Assembly: GCA_025800385.1 (NCBI GenBank)
Contig: JAOXRS010000154.1
Span: 1-43,729 of the forward strand
DNA from: Candidatus Albibeggiatoa sp. nov. NOAA
GTDB taxonomy: Bacteria; Pseudomonadota; Gammaproteobacteria; Beggiatoales; Beggiatoaceae
Length of the DNA: 43,729 nucleotides
Direction of reading: 5' to 3'
Shown: piece after piece, positions 16,754-24,645 of the stretch
How positions within the stretch are numbered: the stretch's first letter is position 1
Layout of the letters: each line of letters opens with the position of its first letter
Notes under the pieces: model-generated
What the model was told of the DNA's origin: nothing
The model's database searches: none
What the model saw: the letters and a program-made list of their open reading frames with translations, nothing else
Translations under genes and position numbers: made by a program

Positions 16754-17106
16754 TTATCACATTTCCATGTTGTTCTGTCTTGCTGTTTAATTATATAAGT
16801 CTATTAGGATGCTTGAGTTATAAGTATTTTATTAGTTGAATTTAAAAGTTTTAAGTATCTTGCCCTAGTATAAAAATTTCTTCTTTTATGATAGTTATAA
16901 TTTGAGATGGAATACAGTACTAATGCGCAGAATCTACTATATAATAAGCTACTTGATTATTTTAAACATCCTCAAAACGACTCAATATATTTGCAAAAAT
17001 GTATATTAAGTATTTCTATTCGGCAACGATCCTGTTATAAACTTATACCTTTTCCCAATCTATACTAAAATACTGCTATCAGTCATTAACAAACAAAGAG
17101 AATCCA
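16754..17106. other. Divergent spacer between oxyR and ileS
   Basis: 353 AT-rich bases that should hold both promoters. A TATAAT-like box is at 16896-16901 on the plus strand without a convincing -35 partner. I see no T-box or other riboswitch, and no small ORF with a good ribosome-binding site. Confidence 0.4.
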
Positions 17107-19932
17107 GTGAGTACATATAAAGATACCCTCAATCTACCGCAAACTAAATTCCCAATGCGTGGCAATCTTCCACAGCGTGAACCTGAAATGCTCAAGCGTT
17201 GGTATGAATTAAATATTTATGAAAAAATTCGGGAGCAAGCCGCTGGGCGTGACTTATTTGTGCTGCATGATGGCCCTCCATATGCCAATGGTGACATTCA
17301 TATCGGACACGCGGTTAACAAAATTTTAAAAGATATTATTATTAAATCTAAAAATCTCGAAGGCTTAGACGCGCCATACGTTCCGGGGTGGGACTGTCAT
17401 GGTCTGCCGATTGAGCTACAAGTTGAGAAAAAAATAGGTAAAGTTGGCAAAGTTGAGCCATCAAAATTCCGTAATGCCTGCCGCGAGTATGCAAAAAAAC
17501 AAATTGAGCGTCAAAAAACTGATTTCAAACGTTTGGGCGTGCTGGGTGATTGGGATAATCCTTATTTAACCATGAATTTCAATACTGAAGCTGACATCAT
17601 TCGTTCCTTGGGTCGGATTCTCGATGCAGGTCATATTGAAAAAGGTTCAAAACCTGTTTATTGGTGTACTGATTGTGGCTCTGCCTTAGCTGAAGCGGAA
17701 GTTGAATATGAAGATAAGGATTCTTTGGCGATTGACGTGCGTTTTCCTGTGGCCAATGAAGAAGACTTTTTAAAACGTTGTCACCATGTGCCTGAGCATG
17801 ACGGACAAGGCGCGATTTCGGTCATCATTTGGACAACCACACCATGGACGTTGCCTGCTAACCAAGCAGTGAGCGTACACCCTGATTTGGAATATTCCGT
17901 GGTGCAATTTGAAAACGGTCAGCGTGGCATGGAACGTTTTGTGGTTGCGGAAGCCTTGTTAAAAGACGTGATGGCGCGTTATAACATTGAAGATTATCGG
18001 GTGGTGGCATATTGCCAAGGTCAAGATTTAGAGCATTTGCAATTACAGCATCCTTTCCATAAACGTGAAGTGCCTGTGATTTTAGGCGATCATGTGACGA
18101 CTGATGCAGGTACAGGTTGTGTCCATACTGCACCGGGGCATGGTCAAGAAGATTACGTTGTTGGTCAAAAGTACAATTTAGAAGTAGTGAATCCTGTTGA
18201 TGGCAGTGGTAAGTTTATCTCTGATACGGAATTTTTCGCAGGCAAGCACGTATTTAACGCTGACCGCGATGTGATTGATGTGTTGCGTGAACGCGGCAAA
18301 TTAGTGCATGAAGAACGTATCCGCCATAGTTATCCGCATTGTTGGCGACATAAGATTCCTGTGATTTTCCGTGCAACGCCGCAATGGTTTGTCAGCATGG
18401 ATAAACAGGATTTACGTGACCATGCGATGAAAGCGATTGAAACCGTAGACTGGATGCCTGAGTGGGGTGAGCAACGGATTGCCAGTATGATGCAGAATCG
18501 TCCTGATTGGTGTATTTCACGCCAGCGTTTATGGGGTGTACCGATTGCCTTATTTGTGCATAAAGAAACTCAAGAATTACATCCAGATTCGCATAATTTA
18601 ATTGAGAAAGTTGCGCAGAAAGTGGAAGAAAAAGGTATTGATGCGTGGTTTGAATTAGACCCTGCGGAATTACTTGGTGATGATGCGGAAAATTACGAAA
18701 AAGTCACAGATACCTTAGACGTTTGGTTTGATTCTGGTGTAACCCATATGAGTGTGTTAGAAAGTCACGACCAATTGGCTGCACCTGCTGATTTATATTT
18801 AGAAGGCTCTGACCAGCATCGTGGTTGGTTCCAGTCTTCGTTACTCACATCGGTTGCGATGCACCAAGACAAGCCACCGTATGAAGCTGTTTTAACCCAT
18901 GGTTTTGTGGTTGATGCACAAGGTCGCAAGATGTCAAAATCTTTAGGCAACGTCATCACGCCACAAGATGTGATTAAAAAACTTGGTACCGATATTTTGC
19001 GTTTATGGGTTGCCGCGACTGATTATAGTGCAGAAATCAATGTATCAGATGAGATTTTAAAACGGATTGCTGATGCATATCGCCGTTTGCGTAATACTTC
19101 ACGTTTCTTGTTGGCAAACTTGCATGATTTTGATCCAGAAAAACATATGGTTGAGCCATCTGATATGTTAGCGTTAGACCGTTGGGCAGTAGATCGTGCG
19201 TTTCATGTGCAACACGATATTATCAAAGCCTATGAGACGTATAATTTCCATTTGATTTATCAAAAAATCCATCATTTCTGCGCGGAAGATATGGGGCGGA
19301 TTTATTTAGACATCATCAAAGACCGTCAATACACATGTCAAACTGATAGCGTGGCGCGTCGTTCAGCTCAAACTGCGTTGTATCACATCATCGAAGCCTT
19401 AAGCCGCTGGATGAGTCCGATTTTAAGTTTCACTGCTGATGAAATTTGGAAGTATATGCCGGGAGAACGCAGCGAGTCAGTATTGCTTGAAACCTGGTAT
19501 CAAGGCTTGTTCGCGTTGGATGATGATAGCCCAATTTGTACCGAAACATGGCAACGTGCATTCCAAATCCGTGAAGCGGTGGCAAAGGAAATCGAGAAAT
19601 TGCGTAATGACAATAAGATTGGTGCATCATTAGAAGCAGAAGTCGATGTGTATTGTGATGAACAATCTTGTGGTTTGTTAGATAAATTAGGCGATGAGTT
19701 GCGGTTTATTTTGATTACGTCATATGCGCGATACCATCATGCGCCTGATCGTACAGAAGATGCAGTGAATTATGACGGCTTCTGGGTTAAAGTTGCGGCG
19801 ACTGAACATCAGAAATGTGAACGTTGTTGGCATTATCGTGATGATGTGGGCGTGAATGAAGAGCATCCAACCTTATGCGGGCGTTGTGTTGAAAACGTTG
19901 TTGGTGAAGGTGAACAGCGTCAATTTGCATAA
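17107..19932 (+). CDS. ileS: Isoleucyl-tRNA synthetase
   Basis: A 941-residue class I aminoacyl-tRNA synthetase that charges tRNA-Ile. It starts with GTG at 17107. The HIGH motif is at residues 65-68 (GDIHIGHA) and KMSKS at 608-612 ([10 protein letters not shown]). Between them lies the CP1 editing domain, with [13 protein letters not shown] near residue 240 and [16 protein letters not shown]. The C-terminal zinc ribbon has Cys904/Cys907 (CERC) and Cys924/Cys927 (CGRC), as in bacterial enzymes. In most gammaproteobacteria lspA follows directly; here a terminator and the rtcB region follow instead. Confidence 0.98.
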   Translation: MSTYKDTLNLPQTKFPMRGNLPQREPEMLKRWYELNIYEKIREQAAGRDLFVLHDGPPYANGDIHIGHAVNKILKDIIIKSKNLEGLDAPYVPGWDCHGLPIELQVEKKIGKVGKVEPSKFRNACREYAKKQIERQKTDFKRLGVLGDWDNPYLTMNFNTEADIIRSLGRILDAGHIEKGSKPVYWCTDCGSALAEAEVEYEDKDSLAIDVRFPVANEEDFLKRCHHVPEHDGQGAISVIIWTTTPWTLPANQAVSVHPDLEYSVVQFENGQRGMERFVVAEALLKDVMARYNIEDYRVVAYCQGQDLEHLQLQHPFHKREVPVILGDHVTTDAGTGCVHTAPGHGQEDYVVGQKYNLEVVNPVDGSGKFISDTEFFAGKHVFNADRDVIDVLRERGKLVHEERIRHSYPHCWRHKIPVIFRATPQWFVSMDKQDLRDHAMKAIETVDWMPEWGEQRIASMMQNRPDWCISRQRLWGVPIALFVHKETQELHPDSHNLIEKVAQKVEEKGIDAWFELDPAELLGDDAENYEKVTDTLDVWFDSGVTHMSVLESHDQLAAPADLYLEGSDQHRGWFQSSLLTSVAMHQDKPPYEAVLTHGFVVDAQGRKMSKSLGNVITPQDVIKKLGTDILRLWVAATDYSAEINVSDEILKRIADAYRRLRNTSRFLLANLHDFDPEKHMVEPSDMLALDRWAVDRAFHVQHDIIKAYETYNFHLIYQKIHHFCAEDMGRIYLDIIKDRQYTCQTDSVARRSAQTALYHIIEALSRWMSPILSFTADEIWKYMPGERSESVLLETWYQGLFALDDDSPICTETWQRAFQIREAVAKEIEKLRNDNKIGASLEAEVDVYCDEQSCGLLDKLGDELRFILITSYARYHHAPDRTEDAVNYDGFWVKVAATEHQKCERCWHYRDDVGVNEEHPTLCGRCVENVVGEGEQRQFA

Positions 19933-19953
19933 GATGTAAGTTTTTTTATCAGG

Positions 19954-19984
19954 AACTGGAGTCATGTAGAGGCTTCAGTTTTTT
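19954..19984 (+). terminator. Rho-independent terminator of ileS
   Basis: AACTGGAG (19954-19961) pairs with CTTCAGTT (19973-19980), with one G-T pair and an 11-base loop. T-rich sequence runs to 19984. It is 22 bases after the ileS stop codon, so ileS is monocistronic at its 3' end. Confidence 0.7.
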
Positions 19985-20014
19985 AAATATTTAATTTTTT
20001 AATTAAAAAATAGT

Positions 20015-20043
20015 TTGACAAATGCAATTATTTAATCTAGTCT
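20015..20043 (+). promoter_or_regulatory. Sigma-70 promoter upstream of the rtcB leader RNA
   Basis: A consensus -35 box TTGACA (20015-20020), an exact 17-base spacer and TAGTCT (20038-20043) as -10. The start would be near 20050. The TTGACA match makes this one of the better promoters in the window. There is no GG-N10-GC sigma-54 element, unlike the RtcR-controlled E. coli rtcBA operon. Confidence 0.6.
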
Positions 20044-20049
20044 TTGCAC

Positions 20050-20236
20050 ACTATTTTCATTTTATACGGGAGTTTTTACAATGTCCAATCGGGAACAGAA
20101 AAATTAGCATAAGCCTTCTAACACGTAACGAGGAAGGCATATAACAAGTTGTCTTCCAAGGTAAAGTGTAGTGTAAAGCTCACGTATCAATCTAAAAAAC
20201 GCCTCGGCTGACAACTGTTAGCTGGGGCTTTTTTTT
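20050..20236 (+). ncRNA. Structured leader or small RNA upstream of rtcB
   Basis: From the likely start near 20050 to the U-run at 20229-20236 there is a folded RNA of about 190 nt. A micro-ORF (ATG 20081 to TAG 20107, MSNREQKN) has a GGGAG ribosome-binding site. Hairpin GCCTTC/GAAGGC spans 20113-20138. The terminator has arms GCCTCGGCT (20201-20209) and AGCTGGGGC (20220-20228) followed by eight T. AGTTGTC at 20147-20153 is exactly complementary to GACAACT in the terminator loop (20210-20216), so an alternative fold or pseudoknot is possible. It is either an attenuator controlling rtcB or a free-standing sRNA. The following 20237-20421 has no gene. Confidence 0.55.
20201..20236 (+). terminator. 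Strong Rho-independent terminator before rtcB
   Basis: A nine-pair stem (two G-T pairs), a 10-base loop and an eight-base T-run. It ends about 185 bases before the rtcB start codon, so transcription of rtcB needs readthrough, antitermination or its own promoter. Confidence 0.8.
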
Positions 20237-20421
20237 GCCTTCCAAAACTAAAGCTAAGACCAATATTGGTTTAACTCTATATTATTTTGAGTTTTAAACT
20301 GATAGGGTATTTTAGTGTCTAAATATTGCCTTTATATTGAAATTATTGATTAAGTAACGAGATATTGAAAAAGAGCTTGTTTGTCAATTTATAAGCAAGC
20401 CATTAAAAGCAGGAAAGAGAT

Positions 20422-21621
20422 ATGCCTATTAAGATGACATTGGAAAAAGGGTCTGTTCCAATCAAAATATATACAGACGACATTGAATCACCCGCATTAG
20501 ATCAGCTTATCCAGATATCCAAGCTGCCGTTTATTCACCATCATGTCGCAGCAATGCCTGATGTGCATATGGGAATTGGGGCAACAGTCGGGTCAGTAAT
20601 TCCAACTAAACAAGCGATTATTCCAGCAGCAGTGGGCGTGGATATTGGCTGCGGAATGAATGCTTTACGTCTTTCTTTGGACGCGAATCAATTGCCTGAA
20701 AACTTGAAAAAAGTACGTGAAGCCATTGAAGATGCTGTACCTGTTGGATTCAATATGCACCGTGGTCGTCCTAAAGCACATAGCTCGACTATCAAGACTT
20801 TAGATGGTGGTATCGAACAAATTATGGTGAAACATCCAGCAATAGCTAAGATGTTAAAAAAGCCATTCCAAACATGGACACAACAACTAGGCACATTGGG
20901 TGGTGGTAACCATTTTATTGAACTGTGTTTAGATGAAAACCAAGATGTGTGGATTATGTTGCATTCTGGCAGCCGTGGCATTGGCAATAATATTGGTAAA
21001 TACTTCATTGGTTTAGCTAAAAAAGATATGGAAAGCCATATTTCACAATTGCCACATAAGGACTTAGCTTATTTTTCTGAAGGCACGCAATATTTTGATG
21101 ACTATGTGCAAGCGGTGCATTGGGCACAAGATTATGCAATGTGGAATCGTAAGGAAATGATGCGGTTAATTTTGGATGCATTGAAAAAAGTGCTACCAGA
21201 ATTCAGTATTACTAAAGAGGCAATTAATTGTCACCACAATTACGTATCGATTGAAGAACATTATGGTGCACAAGTATTTTTGACTCGAAAAGGTGCAATC
21301 AGTGCACGAGAAGGTGAACTGGGGATTATTCCCGGTAGCATGGGTGCAAAATCTTACATCGTGCGTGGCAAAGGTAACCCTGATGCGTTTTGTTCATGCT
21401 CTCATGGTGCTGGGCGTAAAATGAGCCGTACCAAAGCGAAAAAAGCCTTTAGTATCGAAGATATGGAACAACAAACCCATGGTGTGGAATGCCGAAAAGA
21501 CAAAGGCGTTTTGGATGAAATTCCGGGGGCTTACAAAGACATTGATACTGTGATGGCAAACCAAGATGATCTTGTCGATGTGGTACATACTTTGAAACAA
21601 GTTGTCTGTGTCAAAGGCTAA
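20422..21621 (+). CDS. rtcB: RtcB, tRNA-splicing / RNA-repair ligase
   Basis: A 399-residue GTP- and Mn2+-dependent RNA ligase that joins 2',3'-cyclic phosphate (3'-phosphate) and 5'-OH RNA ends. Family motifs are in place: MPDVHMGIGATVG (45-57), GVDIGCGM with metal-ligand Cys77 (72-79), LGGGNHFIE (159-167), HSGSRGIG (181-188), CHHNY (270-274), GSMGAKSYIVRG (305-316) and CSHGAGR with the guanylylated His328. The short length fits the bacterial RtcB type. A purine-rich ribosome-binding site GGAAAGAG precedes ATG 20422. No rtcA, rtcR or prfH is nearby. The genes downstream (21912, 22911) probably belong to the same unit. Confidence 0.96.
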   Translation: MPIKMTLEKGSVPIKIYTDDIESPALDQLIQISKLPFIHHHVAAMPDVHMGIGATVGSVIPTKQAIIPAAVGVDIGCGMNALRLSLDANQLPENLKKVREAIEDAVPVGFNMHRGRPKAHSSTIKTLDGGIEQIMVKHPAIAKMLKKPFQTWTQQLGTLGGGNHFIELCLDENQDVWIMLHSGSRGIGNNIGKYFIGLAKKDMESHISQLPHKDLAYFSEGTQYFDDYVQAVHWAQDYAMWNRKEMMRLILDALKKVLPEFSITKEAINCHHNYVSIEEHYGAQVFLTRKGAISAREGELGIIPGSMGAKSYIVRGKGNPDAFCSCSHGAGRKMSRTKAKKAFSIEDMEQQTHGVECRKDKGVLDEIPGAYKDIDTVMANQDDLVDVVHTLKQVVCVKG

Positions 21622-21661
21622 CTTTTTATAAATGGCCAATTTTGACTTACACTTAATATAG

Positions 21662-21697
21662 GAGTTTAGGGTTTTAGCTTTACTAAAGTTGAAACTC
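21662..21697 (+). promoter_or_regulatory. Intercistronic hairpin after rtcB
   Basis: GAGTTT (21662-21667) pairs with AAACTC (21692-21697), and TTTAG (21673-21677) pairs with CTAAA (21683-21687) inside it. There is no U-tract. In the 290-base gap between rtcB and the next gene it is more likely an mRNA processing or stability element than a terminator. Confidence 0.35.
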
Positions 21698-21734
21698 TGG
21701 ACTCTGACTGACAAACGCGAATAGGAGTACATTT

Positions 21735-21773
21735 ATGACTATTCAATTCATTCACGCGATGAACTACTGCTAA
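21735..21773 (+). CDS. Possible 12-residue micro-ORF
   Basis: ATG 21735 to TAA 21773 encodes MTIQFIHAMNYC, with AGGAG 7 bases upstream. A second candidate starts at TTG 21814 with AGGAG 6 bases upstream. It encodes 38 residues and overlaps the start of the gene at 21912 by 19 bases in another frame. Both could be leader peptides for the 314-residue protein or chance ORFs. Good spacing of the ribosome-binding sites is the only evidence. Confidence 0.25.
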   Translation: MTIQFIHAMNYC

Positions 21774-21911
21774 TTGTTCATTGGTTATTTTTCATTTAAA
21801 AAAGGAGAAGACTTTGATTTCTCTCAACTATTTATGTCATACAAATACTAAACGAACTCGAGCAACACATTTACTCATCTACCTGCAATACGTGCATCTG
21901 GAGATTAAGTC

Positions 21912-22856
21912 ATGGATAAAATGCTTTTAAACGAGATTATTGAGTGTCTACCAAAAGAGCGTACTTTATTTCACTATTTTAAAGATCGCTATGCGTTGAT
22001 GTTGTTATCGTATTATCTTGATAATCAACCGCAAAAAATCAGTACGCTACGGCAAACAGCATTTGCTAAATTGCTACAAAAACCTAGTCTTAGACCTGCA
22101 TTAGCACTGGCTGGACAAGGCACATTATCACCACAACATTTAGCCATGGTTTGGGGTCAAGAGCTACATTTTTTACTTGGTATCACCTCTTGGGGCAACC
22201 GCCGATACGATACCTATTATCAAACCTCCCGTACTGGCTACAATCTTGTTTTACAACTCAATTTTTCCAATCAACATGAACAAGCTTATCAACGTTTAGT
22301 CAAACCCTCTTACGAAGCCTATTTTAATTGCTATGCTCATCCTACGATGCAAGATAAGAAGGAAGAAGAGCGATTTCGTGAGACATTAGCATGGGCGCGG
22401 ATTGATTTAGACTTTGACTCGGATGAGGCACTAATTGAAGAGATTCAAAGTGATTGGATAAAAGAAGTCATCAGCACTTTCCAACGCATGAAACTGCATA
22501 AAGATGAAGAAGATAAGTATTATGAATGTGGTTTAGATGCAGAACCCGCAGAAGTGATTACTTATTTCAATACGGTGCTTAAACCATACATCAATGTGTG
22601 GGAAGAAGCGATGCTGACTGCTGCCATTGAGTTTATTCGCAATGAGTTAGGGATTCACAATATTTACTATCACACCTACGAAACAGGTTGTGCGTTAAAA
22701 CATTGTGAGCCGCCACGTTCATTGTATACCACCATCCCGCGTAAGTTTTGTTTTCAAGAAACCGATGAAATGCCGAGCTTTTTAAATGGTTTGCGCTATG
22801 TAAAGAAAAATTTACGCAAAGTGGCAAAACCACGCTTTTTTAAATTACATCTCTAA
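21912..22856 (+). CDS. RtcB-linked protein with EEIQSDW motif, function unknown
   Basis: A 314-residue, probably cytoplasmic protein that I recognise as a type of hypothetical protein seen in several gammaproteobacteria, but cannot name. Notable segments are TSRTGYNLVLQLNFSNQHEQ (about 104-123), WARIDLDFDSDEALIEEIQSDW (about 157-178), a helix EEAMLTAAIEFIRNELG and HTYETGCALKHCEPPRSLYT near the C-terminus. From memory, an EEIQSDW segment followed by an Ala-rich helix and a short HT.E.G-type motif also occurs in large polyvalent proteins of phages, so a shared enzyme fold is possible. GGAG lies 8 bases before ATG 21912. It follows rtcB and precedes the 46-residue basic protein, suggesting a joint role in RNA damage or translation stress. 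Confidence 0.7.
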   Translation: MDKMLLNEIIECLPKERTLFHYFKDRYALMLLSYYLDNQPQKISTLRQTAFAKLLQKPSLRPALALAGQGTLSPQHLAMVWGQELHFLLGITSWGNRRYDTYYQTSRTGYNLVLQLNFSNQHEQAYQRLVKPSYEAYFNCYAHPTMQDKKEEERFRETLAWARIDLDFDSDEALIEEIQSDWIKEVISTFQRMKLHKDEEDKYYECGLDAEPAEVITYFNTVLKPYINVWEEAMLTAAIEFIRNELGIHNIYYHTYETGCALKHCEPPRSLYTTIPRKFCFQETDEMPSFLNGLRYVKKNLRKVAKPRFFKLHL

Positions 22857-22910
22857 ATTGAATAGTTAGAGGAGTTTAATATGTTTTTTCGTTTTACTTA
22901 GGAGTTAACT

Positions 22911-23051
22911 ATGCCAACCCGTACCCGAAACTTTGTTGCACGTTCCCCACTTTTACGCAAAGGGGGCGTGCATGAAAAGTCCAAAACAGGCCAACGTCAT
23001 AAGGCTAAACAGGAGCTAAAAAAAGAAGTCGCTAATTGGCGTAAACGTTAG
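22911..23051 (+). CDS. 46-residue highly basic small protein
   Basis: ATG 22911 to TAG 23051, with AGGAG 7 bases upstream. The protein begins MPTRTRNFVARSPLLRKGG, and about one third of its residues are Arg or Lys; the C-terminal half is one charged helix (KAKQELKKEVANWRKR). Composition and size recall ribosome-associated or RNA-binding small proteins. I cannot assign a family. It lies 54 bases after the 314-residue gene; between them sits a six-codon micro-ORF (MFFRFT, 22881-22901) with its own AGAGGAG. Association with rtcB suggests RNA or ribosome binding. Codon use looks like that of the neighbouring genes, supporting a real gene. Confidence 0.7.
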   Translation: MPTRTRNFVARSPLLRKGGVHEKSKTGQRHKAKQELKKEVANWRKR

Positions 23052-23063
23052 GAGGTCTGTCTC

Positions 23064-23138
23064 ATGTTTGTTTGTAAAAAATGTATTTTAGGAGGTAAGA
23101 ATTTGAGTGTGAGCCACAATTTGCACTCAATGTATTAA
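23064..23138 (+). CDS. Possible 24-residue CxxC micro-protein
   Basis: ATG 23064 to TAA 23138 encodes MFVCKKCILGGKNLSVSHNL and four more residues. A near-perfect ribosome-binding site GGAGG overlaps the stop of the 46-residue gene, which implies translational coupling. CKKC could bind zinc. It is very short, so it may simply reflect a strong Shine-Dalgarno sequence by chance. The following 23139-23417 contains no gene. Confidence 0.35.
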   Translation: MFVCKKCILGGKNLSVSHNLHSMY

Positions 23139-23417
23139 CCTAACAAAAATATTACTTTTTTATGGAGTTAAATCTTTCAGTAAGTCTGCCCAGTTGCAAC
23201 CATTCTTTATCACTTAAACTGCAACTATATCCCATCTTATTCTCATATTTATCTTGCTAGTACTATAGGTTTCAAATAGGTTCTATATACAATAATAGAG
23301 GTGTTGAAAACAAAACGTTATTGTCAGATAAAATGCGCTATTTCAACAAATCAACATGATGAATTTAGGTAATATATCTACAAATATAAGTTAAGGAAAG
23401 TCCAGCTAACCTAGCCA

Positions 23418-23789
23418 CTATGTTTTTTCAACCAGAGATAACATAATATCTGCAATCGCATCAGATGCCCCTAAATAGGTCGCAATTTGAATCTTAAGTT
23501 GTGGATATTGCGCTTGTTTTTTTGCAACTTCTTCAGGAATATCTTGCTGCACATGTCGCCCAGCGGAAAGGAAATAAGGCAGTAATAACACTTCTTTTGC
23601 CCCTTGTTCGACACATTGATCGATCGCATCACTAATGCTGGGGTCAGCTAATTCTAAAAAAGCATGAGAAATGGAAAGGTATTTGCTGCAAGCCTTTTCT
23701 CTAATTATTTGAGTTAGTTGTTTAACTTCTGTATTGGACTGAGGACGGCGGCTACCATGCGCGACAATGAGTAAACTGGTTGCACTCAT
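23418..23789 (-). CDS. CbiX/SirB-type sirohydrochlorin chelatase
   Basis: A 123-residue protein from ATG 23789, chosen because the family starts just before the LLIVAHGSR motif; an in-frame start at 23864 would add 25 residues unlike the family. This is the short, single-domain type that acts as a homodimer and inserts Co2+ or Fe2+ into sirohydrochlorin for cobalamin or siroheme synthesis. The metal-site histidines are visible: His11 in VAHGSR and His79 in SAGRHVQQDI. A helix after YLSISHAFLELADPSI completes the fold. No other siroheme or cobalamin gene is in the window. Its proximity to a DsrC-like gene makes siroheme for sulfur metabolism plausible. Confidence 0.88.
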   Translation of the reverse strand: MSATSLLIVAHGSRRPQSNTEVKQLTQIIREKACSKYLSISHAFLELADPSISDAIDQCVEQGAKEVLLLPYFLSAGRHVQQDIPEEVAKKQAQYPQLKIQIATYLGASDAIADIMLSLVEKT

Positions 23790-23926
23790 GTAAGTTGATA
23801 CCTTGTTAGTGACTTGCTTAGCGTTATTTAACTGTATATCATAGCATACAACTAGTTGATTCAATATTAAAAAGTGCTAATGTAGTCATGAAATCAAAAT
23901 GGAACAGGGATATGTAAATAAAAAAC

Positions 23927-24238
23927 ATGCTTCACTATCAATATGTTAAAAGCTGTATTCGTTATCAAACCTATCAGTTTCAGTTAAATCAGCTTACTGA
24001 ACAACAGCACTTTTTGTTAAAACAATTTGTCGGTTCATTGGGTAACAACGCCAACCCTATCGATTTTCCCGTATTACATATTAAGCATTCCCTATTTTTC
24101 ATTGATTTTCCAAGCTACGGTTTTCCTTATTTTAAGCTGACATTTTATAAAACGACATCACCACAGGAAGTTGAACACTACTTAAATAAAACCAATGACT
24201 TCCTAAATCAATTACTTTCGCAGGAGGAGGCAACATAA
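23927..24238 (+). CDS. Hypothetical protein, first gene of a three-gene operon
   Basis: A 103-residue protein with no recognised domain. It is rich in aromatic residues and Gln (HYQYVKSCIRYQTYQFQLNQ), with a hydrophobic middle (LFFIDFPSYGFPYFKLTFY) that looks like beta strands rather than a membrane helix. The only nearby purine run, AGGGA, is 16 bases upstream, so the start is uncertain. Its stop overlaps the next start by one base (TAATG at 24236-24240), showing translational coupling. It lies divergent to the chelatase gene with 137 bases between. Confidence 0.65.
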   Translation: MLHYQYVKSCIRYQTYQFQLNQLTEQQHFLLKQFVGSLGNNANPIDFPVLHIKHSLFFIDFPSYGFPYFKLTFYKTTSPQEVEHYLNKTNDFLNQLLSQEEAT

Positions 24239-24621
24239 TGGGAGAGGAAATTTTACATGTGATTAACACGACGGACTTGTTTATCAAGCTCAATGAAAAG
24301 CGCAAGGCTGAACAGCATGATGAAGTTGAGCACCATTTGATAGCAAGTAAACTCGGCATTTTGTTTGCTTTAAACTCAAACAGTTATGTTAACTTTAAAA
24401 GTGAATTTGTTGAGTTGAATGACGCTCAATTAAAAACTTTAGATCGCATCTTTGGTGAACATTTTAATACCGAAATGTCTGCTGAAATTCACGCTATGGT
24501 GATGACTCCTTCTCAAATGGAAGAGGAAATTGCCTCTCATATCCCCAAGTCTAATGATCGACATATTGGTTTCTTCGGTAAATTAAGAAGTTTATTCTCT
24601 GGCAAACCCAAACTGGCCTAG
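24238..24621 (+). CDS. Hypothetical protein, second gene of the operon
   Basis: A 127-residue acidic to neutral protein without a recognised family. Residues 1-60 form a mixed helix/strand segment (GEEILHVINTTDLFIKLNEK). The C-terminus is basic and hydrophobic (HIGFFGKLRSLFSGKPKLA), which could be an amphipathic membrane- or partner-binding tail. It has a strong AGGAGGAGG ribosome-binding site, and its start overlaps the preceding stop by one base. The next gene follows after 24 bases. Confidence 0.65.
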   Translation: MGEEILHVINTTDLFIKLNEKRKAEQHDEVEHHLIASKLGILFALNSNSYVNFKSEFVELNDAQLKTLDRIFGEHFNTEMSAEIHAMVMTPSQMEEEIASHIPKSNDRHIGFFGKLRSLFSGKPKLA

Positions 24622-24645
24622 CTGTCTGATTCAAAGGAGATAATA

